Shown: piece by piece, positions 16,724 through 24,406 of the stretch | How positions within the stretch are numbered: the first letter of the stretch is position 1 | Layout: every line of letters begins with the position of its first letter | Source: Methylobacterium ajmalii | GTDB lineage: Bacteria; Pseudomonadota; Alphaproteobacteria; Rhizobiales; Beijerinckiaceae | Direction: 5' to 3' | Assembly (NCBI RefSeq): GCF_016613415.1 | Contig: NZ_JACWCT010000158.1 | Coordinates: 1-36,540, forward strand | Length of the DNA: 36,540 nt | Translations under genes and position numbers: made by a program | Notes under the pieces: generated by a model | Database searches by the model: none | Seen by the model: the letters and a program-made list of their open reading frames with translations, nothing else | Told to the model about the DNA's origin: nothing

Positions 16724-17356
16724 TCATCTGAGATCCGGCGCCACGCCCTGATCGACGAGGCCGAGGCGCGGCACCACGGTGCCGGGGGCGAGGATCGCGC
16801 CCGGGGCCACGACGGCGTTGGCGCCGAGCCGCGCCCCGTCCCCGACGAGGGCGCCGAACTTGGCACGCCCGGTCTCGATCAGCCTGCCGTCGTACCGGAA
16901 GGCCACCGTGGCGCCGGGCCACTCGTTGCGGTGGTTGGCGATGACCGCGCCGGCCTCGAGGTTGACGGCCCGGCCGATCACGCTCTCGCCGACGAAGTTG
17001 AAATGGGCGAGCGCCGTGCCGGCGAACAGGAACGAGGCCTTCAGCTCCGAGCCGGGCCCGATCGTACAGGCCTCCTCCAGCCAGACGCCGCCCCGCAAGG
17101 TGGCGCCGTGGCCGATGAAGCAGCGCGGCCCGACGACGAGCGGGCCCTTGAGCACCGCGCCGGGCTCGATCCGGGTGCTGGCATGCACCGCCACCTCGTC
17201 GGCGACGGAGAAATCCGCGCCCAGGCCGGCCAGCAGCCGGCGGACGATGTCGTCTGCCGCGCCCGTGAGCGCCCAGGGCGGCTCGGCGGCGAGATCCGCG
17301 AGGGCGGAGGCGGGCAGGGCCGGGATGTGACGTACGAGCAGGTTCACGGCCGTCAC
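16724..17356 (-). CDS. Hexapeptide-repeat transferase-like protein
   Basis: A 210-residue protein. After an N-terminal helical part (about residues 1-50) come hexapeptide turns (VHASTRIEPGAVLKG, IGHGATLRGGVWLEE, IGPGSELKA, and later LGANAVVAPGAILAPG) that form a left-handed beta-helix, as in the C-terminal domain of GlmU-type enzymes. HFNFVGESVIGRAVNLEAGAV is characteristic of that GlmU-like subgroup. There is no nucleotidyltransferase domain, so the protein is a stand-alone beta-helix. It could be an acyltransferase with an unknown acceptor or a structural relative. The GTG start at 17356 lies 14 bases after the stop of the Tyr/Gly-rich protein gene, so both are probably on one minus-strand transcript. 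Confidence 0.75.
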   Translation of the reverse strand: MTAVNLLVRHIPALPASALADLAAEPPWALTGAADDIVRRLLAGLGADFSVADEVAVHASTRIEPGAVLKGPLVVGPRCFIGHGATLRGGVWLEEACTIGPGSELKASFLFAGTALAHFNFVGESVIGRAVNLEAGAVIANHRNEWPGATVAFRYDGRLIETGRAKFGALVGDGARLGANAVVAPGAILAPGTVVPRLGLVDQGVAPDLR

Positions 17357-17369
17357 GAACCCCGGGGGC

Positions 17370-17711
17370 TCAGTCGCAGACGCGGACGCGGCGGATGTAG
17401 ACGTCGCCGAACTCGTCGATCATCCGGCGGCGGACGGTGTAGCACTCGGGGCCGTAGGCCGGGGCGTAGCCGTAGGCCGGCCCGCCATAGACGGGGGTAT
17501 AGCCGTAGGCAGGAGCCGGCGCGTAGCCGTAGCCATACCCGTAGGCCGGGCGCGAGCCGGCCGCGATGGCGCTGCCGAGGGCGAGGCCGCCGACCGCCCC
17601 GAGGGCGAAGGCCGGCCCGGCCCGCCAGCGCGCCTCGGCCGGGGCGGCGCCGACCAGGGTCACGCTCGCCAGGGTGGCCGCGGCCACGCAGATGGATGCG
17701 ATGCGCTTCAT
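17370..17711 (-). CDS. Secreted Tyr/Gly/Pro-rich protein
   Basis: A 113-residue exported protein. The N-terminus is a clear Sec signal peptide (MKRIASICVAAATLASVTLVGAAPAEA, cut after AEA). The mature part has a Gly/Ala hydrophobic stretch (AFALGAVGGLALGSAIAAGS) that may act as a membrane or outer-membrane glycine-zipper segment, then repeats of YGYGYAPAPAYGY type, and a conserved-looking C-terminus with two Cys (ECYTVRRRM and VRVCD) that could form a disulfide. Small proteins of this style are frequent in Methylobacterium and Bradyrhizobium; the function is not known. ATG at 17711 follows GGGGATC. It is the first gene of a likely two-gene minus-strand unit with the hexapeptide protein. Confidence 0.8.
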   Translation of the reverse strand: MKRIASICVAAATLASVTLVGAAPAEARWRAGPAFALGAVGGLALGSAIAAGSRPAYGYGYGYAPAPAYGYTPVYGGPAYGYAPAYGPECYTVRRRMIDEFGDVYIRRVRVCD

Positions 17712-17823
17712 GGCAGATCCCCATGACGTAAGGGTTGAACAAGCATTCGCGAGCACATCAGACCCGATGACCGTGGTCCCTGCGTGCTCGTTGTCCCGTT
17801 TATCGCACCGCCAGGCTGAACGG

Positions 17824-17857
17824 AGGCTGAAGCTTGGGCACAGGATTCCTTCAGCCT
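17824..17857 (-). terminator. Hairpin just past the MFS gene
   Basis: Perfect 9-base arms AGGCTGAAG (17824-17832) and CTTCAGCCT (17849-17857), directly after the stop of the MFS gene on the minus strand. A direct copy of the left arm (AGGCTGAA at 17813-17820) allows an alternative pairing. No T-tract. Confidence 0.5.
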
Positions 17858-17858
17858 G

Positions 17859-19274
17859 CTATGCGGCGTCGGCCGTCGGCTTCGCCCGGACGATGCGGTG
17901 GCCGGATACCTCGGCGCCGGCCTCCGGGGCGAGGCGGCGGAACGACAGCGCCGAGAGCCCCGAGAGGATCGCCACGGCCAGGAAGGCAGGCCCGAAGTCT
18001 TCCGCCCGGATCTCGGTGCGGCCGTGCCACTCGGACGCCGACTGGAGCACGAAGGCCCCGAAGGCGACGCCGATGCTCAGGGACAGCTGCTGCGCCACGC
18101 TGGCGAGGCTCGTCGCCGCGCTCATGTCGCGCGGGTCGACGTCGGCGTACGCGATGGCGTTGACGGCGGTGAATTGCAGCGAGCGGAAGCAGCCGCCGAC
18201 GAGGAGCACCGCGATGATGAGGGCGTGCGGCGTGCCCGCGGTGAACAGGCCGTTGACGGCGAGGAGGCCGGCGGCGACCACCGCGTTCAGCGTCATCACC
18301 GCCCGGAAGCCGAAGGCGCGCAGGATGCGGGCCGCGATCGTCTTCATGAACAGGGCGCCGGCGGCGGCCGCGAAGGTGATGAGGCCCGAATGCAGCGGGT
18401 CGAGCCCGAAGCCGAGCTGGAGCATCAGCGGCAGCAGGAAGGGGATCGCCCCCGTGCCGATGCGAAACAGGCTGCCGCCGAGCACCGCCGCCCGGAAGGT
18501 CGGGTAGCGCAGGAGGTCGAGGCGGATCACCGGATGCTCCACCCGGCGGCTATGGGCGAGGTAGAGCCCGCACAGCACGACGCCCGCCCCGGTGCAGGCC
18601 CAGGACACCGCCTCCGGCAGCAGGTGGCGCCCGCTGGAGGCGAGCCCGAGCATCAGGCTGGCGAGCCCGGCCCCCGACAGGACGAAGCCGAGGAGGTCGA
18701 GGGGCGGGCGCTCCTCCTCCTTGACGTCCTGGAAGTAGCGGGTGGCGAGCAGGATGCCGGCGAGCCCGATCGGCAGGTTGATGAAGAAGATCCAGCGCCA
18801 GTGGAGCGCCGTGGTGATGAAGCCGCCGAGCGGCGGGCCGATCACCGGGCCGACCAGCGCCGGAATGGTCAGCGTCGCGAGCGCCTGGACCAGCTCGCCC
18901 TTGGGCACGCTGCGCAGGAGCACGAGGCGCCCTACCGGCACCATCATCGCTCCGCCCATGCCCTGCAGGAAGCGGGCGGCGACGAACCAGCCGAGCGAGT
19001 TCGAGGCCGCACAGGCGAGCGAGCCGGCCATGAACACCGCGAGCGCCCAGCGGAAGACCGTGCGGGCGCCGTAGCGGTCGGCGGCCCAGCCGCTGATCGG
19101 GATGAAGATCGCGAGGCTGACCAGGTAGGAGGTCAGGGCCAGCTTCAGGGCGATCGGGTCCTCGCCCATGTCCGCGGCGATCGCCGGCAGCGACGTGGCG
19201 AGCACGGTCGAGTCCGTGTTCTCCATGAACAGGGCCGTCGCGACGACGAGGGGGACGATCCGGACGGTGCGCAT
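17859..19274 (-). CDS. MFS multidrug exporter, DHA2 (EmrB/QacA) family
   Basis: A 471-residue inner-membrane drug:proton antiporter with about 14 predicted helices, the DHA2 layout. Motif A-like GWAADRYGARTVFR follows helix 2, ARFLQGMGGAMMVPVGR fits motif B, and PALVGPVIGPPLGGFI fits motif C of drug exporters. Helix 1 carries MENTDSTVLATSLPAIAADMG, where an Asp in TM1 (D22) is typical of the family. No periplasmic adaptor or outer-membrane protein gene is adjacent, so it probably works alone. The substrate is unknown. The ATG at 19274 is the natural N-terminus. No regulator gene is nearby. Confidence 0.92.
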   Translation of the reverse strand: MRTVRIVPLVVATALFMENTDSTVLATSLPAIAADMGEDPIALKLALTSYLVSLAIFIPISGWAADRYGARTVFRWALAVFMAGSLACAASNSLGWFVAARFLQGMGGAMMVPVGRLVLLRSVPKGELVQALATLTIPALVGPVIGPPLGGFITTALHWRWIFFINLPIGLAGILLATRYFQDVKEEERPPLDLLGFVLSGAGLASLMLGLASSGRHLLPEAVSWACTGAGVVLCGLYLAHSRRVEHPVIRLDLLRYPTFRAAVLGGSLFRIGTGAIPFLLPLMLQLGFGLDPLHSGLITFAAAAGALFMKTIAARILRAFGFRAVMTLNAVVAAGLLAVNGLFTAGTPHALIIAVLLVGGCFRSLQFTAVNAIAYADVDPRDMSAATSLASVAQQLSLSIGVAFGAFVLQSASEWHGRTEIRAEDFGPAFLAVAILSGLSALSFRRLAPEAGAEVSGHRIVRAKPTADAA

Positions 19275-19323
19275 GGCACCGTATCTAGCGCTCGCCCGGA
19301 ACGCCGGAAGCGCGAATCGGCGG

Positions 19324-19354
19324 GGCCTGCCCCGTCATCCGTGCGGGGCAGGCC
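19324..19354 (-). terminator. Hairpin terminator after the carbonic anhydrase gene
   Basis: Perfect 10-base GC-rich arms GGCCTGCCCC (19324-19333) and GGGGCAGGCC (19345-19354) with an 11-base loop, just past the stop of the carbonic anhydrase gene and before the MFS start. Confidence 0.6.
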
Positions 19355-19364
19355 GATCCCGGCG

Positions 19365-20063
19365 TTACGCGGCCGCCACCGGGAGCATCCCGTCTCCGGC
19401 CGCGCGCCGGGGCGCCGGGGCGTGGGCCACCGGCAGCACGCCGTCGTCGGCGAGCGTCACGAAGGCGCTCCCGTCATAGGCCAGCAGCGCGCCGGTCTCG
19501 ATCTCGAAGAACCAGCCGTGGAGCGCGAGCCGCCCCTTGGCGAGCGCCGCCGCCACGCTCGGATGGGTGCGCAGGTGGGCGAGCTGCGCCACCACGTTCT
19601 CAAGGGCGAGCGCCCGCAGGCGCTCGGTCGGTCCGAGTTCGGCCGGGTAGGCCTCGCAGACGATGCGGTCGGCGGCGTGGCTGTGGCGCAGCCAAGCGGC
19701 GACGTTCGGCATCGCGTCGAGGGCGCCGGGCTGCATCAGCCCCTTCATGGCGCCGCAATCCGAGTGGCCGCAGACCACGATGTCGCGAACCCCGAGCGCC
19801 ACAACCGCGTACTCGATCGCTGAGGAGACGCCGCCGTTCATCTGCGAGAAGGGCGGCACGATGTTGCCGGCGTTGCGGCAGACGAACAGCTCGCCGGGCC
19901 CGGCCTGGGTGATGTGCTCGGGCGAGACCCGGGAATCGGCGCAGGCGATGATCAGGGCCTTCGGCTGCTGCCCGTCGCGCACGAGGCGCCGGTACATCTG
20001 CCGCTGGCCCGGAAACACGCTGCCGCGGAAGGTCGAGATGCCCTGGATGATGCTGCTGTCCAC
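19365..20063 (-). CDS. Beta-class carbonic anhydrase
   Basis: A 232-residue zinc enzyme that interconverts CO2 and bicarbonate in the cytoplasm. Zinc ligands are visible as Cys41, His100 and Cys103; the catalytic Asp43/Arg45 dyad sits in CADSR, and the second half of the site in CGHSDCGAM. The length is normal for the beta class. The GTG start at 20063 follows AAGGA with good spacing; the frame stays open far upstream without protein character. The C-terminus carries a small duplication: DDGVLPVAHA is echoed by GDGMLPVAAA, so the last 20 residues probably arose by a short tandem event. Its own terminator follows. In methylotrophs, bicarbonate supply to carboxylases is a plausible role. Confidence 0.94.
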   Translation of the reverse strand: MDSSIIQGISTFRGSVFPGQRQMYRRLVRDGQQPKALIIACADSRVSPEHITQAGPGELFVCRNAGNIVPPFSQMNGGVSSAIEYAVVALGVRDIVVCGHSDCGAMKGLMQPGALDAMPNVAAWLRHSHAADRIVCEAYPAELGPTERLRALALENVVAQLAHLRTHPSVAAALAKGRLALHGWFFEIETGALLAYDGSAFVTLADDGVLPVAHAPAPRRAAGDGMLPVAAA

Positions 20064-20493
20064 GAGGTGTCCTTGTGCGGGAATGAGGTGCGGGAACGGG
20101 AGGATGCGGGCAACGCCGCGATCCGTCGGGATGGTGGCTCGCGGCCGGCTCGTACGGACCCCGCTCCCGCCGCTTGCGCGGAGAAGCGAGACGATCCGCA
20201 AGTCACCGACTGTATTTCCCGGCGATCCGTCGTTGCCGCGCCGATAATGAGGACAATGACGGAGACGATGTTCCGGGGATGTGCGGGTACGCACCCGGGT
20301 TGATCCTGCGAGATAATCCCGGGCCCGGGCGGCATTGTGCGGCGGCGCACGCGCTATCGGTGGATCGCAGGACGACATCGGACGGGACGGCGCCGCGAGG
20401 CGTCCGCCCGCGCGGAATCGGTCGCCGCCGGCGGCCCCGGCTTGACCGCTCCGGCCCCCGCGGCCCATACCACCGGCAGCATCGAGGAGGCCC
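20064..20493. other. Divergent non-coding region between carbonic anhydrase and the ABC-like operon
   Basis: 430 bases with no credible gene. The frame of the ABC-like gene is open from 20337, but the translation there is Arg/Ala/Pro/Ser-rich without domain character. Relatively AT-rich patches near 20190-20280 and 20300-20325 (for example TTGATC and GATAATCCCGGGCCCGGG) probably hold the divergent promoters, though I cannot assign -35/-10 boxes with confidence. Confidence 0.5.
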
Positions 20494-20601
20494 ATGGTCA
20501 CCACCGCGAGACGGCCTCCGGGCCTGCCCCCGCGCTCCGGACCGGCGCCGGCCCTGCGGCGTCCGGGCGCCCCCGCCCCGCGGTTCCGTCGCCCGCTCTG
20601 A
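20494..20601 (+). CDS. Candidate 35-residue leader peptide, coupled to the ABC-like gene
   Basis: The ATG at 20494 has the strongest ribosome binding site in the region (GAGGAGG at 20484-20490, 3 bases before the ATG, or GAGGA at 6). It opens a 35-codon frame rich in Pro, Arg and Ala (MVTTARRPPGLPPRSG) that ends at TGA 20599-20601. That TGA shares its A with the ATG at 20601 of the ABC-like gene (TGATG), the classic termination-reinitiation arrangement. The ABC-like ATG has no good ribosome binding site of its own. The Pro-rich runs (PPGLPPRS, PGAPAPR) could stall ribosomes. Whether the peptide itself has a function is unknown, and it may only serve translation. Confidence 0.5.
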   Translation: MVTTARRPPGLPPRSGPAPALRRPGAPAPRFRRPL

Positions 20602-23315
20602 TGGACCGCGATCCGATCGTCTTCGCCTGGCGCAGCGCCAAGCGCCGGCACGCCGCCGCCATCGCGGTCGCCCTCGGGCTCGGCGCGCCCCTGGTCGGGC
20701 TCGGGCTGCTCGCCCTGCGCGATCTCGTCGACGAGCTCCTGGCCCTTGCCGAGCCGGGGCGCGGGCCGATCCACTTCCTGCACCTCGTCGTGCCGTTGCC
20801 CGAGCGCCTCGGCGGCCACGGGCTGGTGCTGGTGCGCGGCTGGCCGCTGCCCGAGAGCGCCCTGACCCTGTGGGCGCTCGGCGCCCTGATCCTCGTCGCC
20901 CTGGCGCTCGCCGGGCTCGGCTGGGGCGTGGCGCGGCTCTGCGTGACGGCGCAGGCCGAGGCGGTGCGCCGCCTGCGCGAGGTGGCCGAGGACGCGATCC
21001 TGCGCTCCGGGCCGGCCGCCCGGGACGACGCCCGGGCGCTCGCCGGCCAGGTCGGGGCGGCGATCCGCGCCGCCGACGGGCTCCTCGCCGTCGGCATCCT
21101 GGTCCCGGCGCTCGCCGCGGGCAGCGTGCTCCTGGCGCTGGCGGTCGCGGCGGCGGTGGCGCCGCGTCTCGTGGCGGCGGCGGGCATCAGCCTCGTCGCC
21201 GCGGCGCTCGCCCGCCAGCTCCTCATCGCCAGGACCGAGCGCCGGGACGACCAGCGCCGGCTCGAGGGCGCCGCCCTCGAGCGCGGACTGACCGACCTCG
21301 TGCGGCGGCTGCCGGCGGTGCGGGCCCACGGCACCACCGCCTTCGAGCATGCCCGCCTCGGCCACGTCGCCGAGCGGGCGCGCCGGGCCCTCACCGAGAC
21401 CGAGAACGACCTCTCCCGCGCCCGCGCCCCGGCCCTCGCCCTGGCGGTGCTGGTGCCGACCGTGATGCTGGCGGCCGCCCTGTGGCAGGCCCCCGCCCCC
21501 GCCGCGCCGGTGAGCGCCGGCGGCCTGTCGGCGGTGCTGGGGGCGCTCGCGATCGCCTCGAGCGCGGTGGCGGCCTTCCTGCGCCAGAGCCGGCGGCGCC
21601 GCGCCGCCCTGCCGGCCTTCCGGGAGATCGCCCGCGCGGCCGCCTCGCTGGAGGCCCGCGCCCGGGCGCCGCGCCGGCTGCGCAGCCAGTCCGCTCCCCT
21701 GCCGGACGGCGGGCCGATCGTGCTCTCGACCGTGGCGGCCTACGATCCGGCCTCGGGCGAGCGCCTGATCGGCCTCGATCTCTCGCTGCCGATGCCGAGC
21801 CACGTCGCGATCCTGGGCGACCGCGGCAGCGGCAGCCGGGTGCTGGCCGCCCTGATCGCCGGCCAGCTCGAGCCGACCGCCGGGGCGGTGACCTATGCGG
21901 GCACCGACCTGCGCTCGGTCGAGCCGGCGGAGCGGGCGCGCCGCATCGCCTATGCGGGCGGCGAGCCGGTGCTGATGAGCGGCACGCTCCTGCAGAACAT
22001 CCTCTACGGCGATCCCGCCTTCGCCGACGGATCGAGCCCCGACGCGAGCACGCCCAACGCCGGCGAGCTGGAGGAGCGCCTGGTCGAGGCGCTGTCGGTC
22101 ACCGGGCTCGACCGGCTGGTCTACGGGCGCGGGCTGGCCAGCGTGCTGCCGCGCCGCCTCGACGCCACGACCGCCGCGGCCATCGTCGAGACCCGGGACG
22201 CCCTGCGGGCGGCGCTCGCCGCCGACCACGCCGCGCATCTGATCGAGCCGTTCGACCCCGCCCGCTACAACCGCCAGGCGACGGTGGGCGAGAACATCCT
22301 GTTCGGCGCCCCGGTCGGCTCGGCGTTCTCGGAGGCGCGGCTCGCCGGCCACCCCTTCACCCGGGCAGTGCTGGAGGCCGAAGGCCTGACCCGGCCGATG
22401 ACCGAGATGGGGCTCGCCATCGCCCGGGCCACCGTCGAGATTTTTTCCGACCTGCCGGACGACCACCCGCTCTTCGACGCCTTCTCGCTGTTTCCGGCCC
22501 GCGAGCGCGGCTTCTTCGAGGACCTGGTGGCGCGCCAGCCCGAGGCCTCCGGCTGGCGCCGCGGCCCCGCCGGCCAGCGCGACCGCGCCCGGCTGATCGG
22601 CCTGTGCCTGCGCTACAGCGAGACCCGGCACCGCTTCGGCCTCATCGACGAGGCGATGGAGGCGCGCCTCGTCGCGGCGCGGCGCACCTTCGCGGCCCTG
22701 CTGCCGGCCTCGCTCACCGGCTCGGTCGAGTTCTACGATCCCGGCAAGGTCACCGCGGCGGCGAGCCTGGAGGAGAACCTGCTGTTCGGCCGCGTGGCCG
22801 GGGCGGAGGCCGGGGCGGGCGCACGGGTGCGCGCCCTGATGCAGGCGGTGCTGCGCGAGCGCGGCCTCGAGCGCACGGTCTACCGCTTCGGCCTGGCGAG
22901 CCAGGTCGACCCGCGGGCGGCGGAGAGCGGGCTCGGCGGCCGCGACGGCTTCACGCCGTTCGAGCGCGCGGCGATCGACCTCGCCCGCTGCCTTGTGCGC
23001 CGTCCCGACATCCTGGTGGTCGGCCTCGCCCTCGACGACCGCGGCGCCCCCGAGGTGATGGCGGGCATCGAGCGGCTGCGGGCGGCGCGGGCCGGCCGCG
23101 GCCTCGTGGTCTGCCTGCCGGCCGAGTGCCGGCCGGACGAGGCCGCCCCCTTCGACGTCGTGCTGCGGGCCGAGCGCACCACCGTGGTGCGGGCCGGCGG
23201 GCCGCCGGATGCCGCGCGGACCGCGCCGTTCGGGGACCGGGCCGCCGCGTCGTCCCCGGCGACCGAGTCATCCACAGAGCCGGTGCGGGACCGCACTCGC
23301 TTAACGGCAGATTAG
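20601..23315 (+). CDS. ABC-transporter-like membrane protein with a degenerate ATPase domain
   Basis: A 904-residue protein. The N-terminal part (to about residue 330) has the helices of an ABC exporter: about 18-45, 90-115, a pair around 160-205, and 270-330. The nucleotide-binding part begins near residue 370. Walker A reads GDRGSGSR (406-413): the invariant Lys is Ser412. Three NxLxG blocks follow: QNILYG (Asn466), ENILFG (Asn565) and ENLLFG (Asn726). The region between 480 and 720 is a long insert (NLPDDHPLF-like stretches). A signature-like GGRDGFTPFERAAIDLARCL (779-798) precedes ILVVGLALDD (804-813), where the Walker B DE pair is Gly-Leu. No H-loop His is visible. From memory, longer-NBD relatives with GSGK occur in Bradyrhizobium. 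This copy is probably not an active ATPase. A leader ORF overlaps its start; an MBL-fold gene follows. Confidence 0.7.
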   Translation: MDRDPIVFAWRSAKRRHAAAIAVALGLGAPLVGLGLLALRDLVDELLALAEPGRGPIHFLHLVVPLPERLGGHGLVLVRGWPLPESALTLWALGALILVALALAGLGWGVARLCVTAQAEAVRRLREVAEDAILRSGPAARDDARALAGQVGAAIRAADGLLAVGILVPALAAGSVLLALAVAAAVAPRLVAAAGISLVAAALARQLLIARTERRDDQRRLEGAALERGLTDLVRRLPAVRAHGTTAFEHARLGHVAERARRALTETENDLSRARAPALALAVLVPTVMLAAALWQAPAPAAPVSAGGLSAVLGALAIASSAVAAFLRQSRRRRAALPAFREIARAAASLEARARAPRRLRSQSAPLPDGGPIVLSTVAAYDPASGERLIGLDLSLPMPSHVAILGDRGSGSRVLAALIAGQLEPTAGAVTYAGTDLRSVEPAERARRIAYAGGEPVLMSGTLLQNILYGDPAFADGSSPDASTPNAGELEERLVEALSVTGLDRLVYGRGLASVLPRRLDATTAAAIVETRDALRAALAADHAAHLIEPFDPARYNRQATVGENILFGAPVGSAFSEARLAGHPFTRAVLEAEGLTRPMTEMGLAIARATVEIFSDLPDDHPLFDAFSLFPARERGFFEDLVARQPEASGWRRGPAGQRDRARLIGLCLRYSETRHRFGLIDEAMEARLVAARRTFAALLPASLTGSVEFYDPGKVTAAASLEENLLFGRVAGAEAGAGARVRALMQAVLRERGLERTVYRFGLASQVDPRAAESGLGGRDGFTPFERAAIDLARCLVRRPDILVVGLALDDRGAPEVMAGIERLRAARAGRGLVVCLPAECRPDEAAPFDVVLRAERTTVVRAGGPPDAARTAPFGDRAAASSPATESSTEPVRDRTRLTAD

Positions 23316-23492
23316 GCCGTCCGGGGGAACCTTCGTCTTGTGCTCACCGTTCGTGCTGCACATCTTTCGTGTAGAGTTCCCACCCGTGTCTTGCCGGTCT
23401 GTCCGGCCGGAGCATTCGCCATGTGCGTTGTCGCACATCCATCCCCTGCAACCCCCATCACGGTCACCGGCATGACAACGAGGGGTCCTCTC

Positions 23493-24368
23493 ATGGAAGC
23501 CGGCTTGACGCTCCGGTTCTGGGGCGTCAGGGGGTCGACCTGCGCCTCGGGCCCCGATTTCGTGGAATTCGGCGGGCATACGCCCTGCGTCGAGGTCCGC
23601 TGCGGCGAACGGCTGTTCGTGATCGATGCCGGCACCGGCATCAACGCGTTCGGTGCCCACCACCGCGACCGGGTGCCCCAGCGGGTGGACCTGCTGCTCA
23701 GCCACCTCCACCTCGACCATGTCGGCGGCCTGCCGTTCATGAAGCCGGCGGTCCTCGACCCCTCCCGCGAGATCCACACCTGGTGCGGCAACCTCGACGG
23801 GCAGAGCGCCGCCGAGCCCCTCGACCGGCTCTTCTCGCCGCCGCTCTTCCCGATCACCCTCGACATGTTCCCCGCCCGCTTCGTGCATCACGGGTTCCGG
23901 GCCGGCGAGAGCCTGACCTTCCCGGACGGGGCGGTCGTCGACACCATCCCGCTGCAGCACCCCCAGGGCGCCACCGGCTACCGCTTCCGGCATGCCGGCC
24001 GCTCGGCCTGCTACATCAGCGACCTCGAGCATTCTGAGCCCTGGCCCGACCCGGCGCTCCTCGACTTCGTGCGCGGCGCCGACCTCGTGGTCTATGACGG
24101 CATGTTCACTCAGGGCGAGTACCCGTCCTGCCGCGGCTGGGGACACTCGACCTGGCAGAAGGGCGTCGAGCTGTGCCAGGCCGGCGGCGTCGGCAAACTC
24201 GCCATCGTGCACCTCTACCCGCAGCACACCGATTCGCTGCTGCGCGACCTGGAGGTCCAGATGCAGGGCCAGATGCCCGGCGCCTTCGTGGCCCGCGAAC
24301 GCCAGGAGATCACCTTCGCGGCCGTCGCGGAGGCGAGCCCGCGACGGCGGGTCGCCCAGGTCGCCTGA
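23493..24368 (+). CDS. MBL-fold metallo-hydrolase
   Basis: A 291-residue cytoplasmic metallo-beta-lactamase-fold hydrolase. The zinc-binding motif is HLHLDH (71-76), preceded by the family strand FVIDAGTG. YISDLEHSEP supplies the bridging Asp, GWGHSTW and HLYPQH later His ligands. The N-terminal RFWGVRGSTCASGP is typical of the PhnP/RNase Z-like and cyclic-phosphodiesterase branch of the fold, so a phosphodiester substrate is plausible but not shown. The ATG at 23493 has GAGGGG at 23480-23485; an in-frame ATG at 23472 is possible. It follows the ABC-like gene after 177 bases, with a small ATGTGCG hairpin (23422-23439) in between, and ends in a shared terminator with the NicO gene. Confidence 0.88.
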   Translation: MEAGLTLRFWGVRGSTCASGPDFVEFGGHTPCVEVRCGERLFVIDAGTGINAFGAHHRDRVPQRVDLLLSHLHLDHVGGLPFMKPAVLDPSREIHTWCGNLDGQSAAEPLDRLFSPPLFPITLDMFPARFVHHGFRAGESLTFPDGAVVDTIPLQHPQGATGYRFRHAGRSACYISDLEHSEPWPDPALLDFVRGADLVVYDGMFTQGEYPSCRGWGHSTWQKGVELCQAGGVGKLAIVHLYPQHTDSLLRDLEVQMQGQMPGAFVARERQEITFAAVAEASPRRRVAQVA

Positions 24369-24373
24369 AGTCG

Positions 24374-24398
24374 CCCCGATCGGGTGGTGCGATCGGGG
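24374..24398. terminator. Bidirectional terminator between MBL-fold and NicO genes
   Basis: Perfect 9-base arms CCCCGATCG (24374-24382) and CGATCGGGG (24390-24398) with a 7-base loop, followed by TT. It fills the 38-base gap between convergent genes. Confidence 0.7.
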
Positions 24399-24406
24399 TT
24401 GCCCGA

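Noticed and set aside
16672..16731. 19-codon in-frame continuation past the GNAT stop (reads like a natural C-terminus, ending HKFI)
   Set aside because: The GNAT protein is complete without it, there is no recoding signal, and it overlaps the end of the convergent gene; chance is likelier.
20070..22631. Long minus-strand frame running upstream from the carbonic anhydrase across the ABC-like gene
   Set aside because: Only the last 232 codons are carbonic anhydrase. The rest is the mirror of the ABC-like gene and of non-coding DNA, with no domain.
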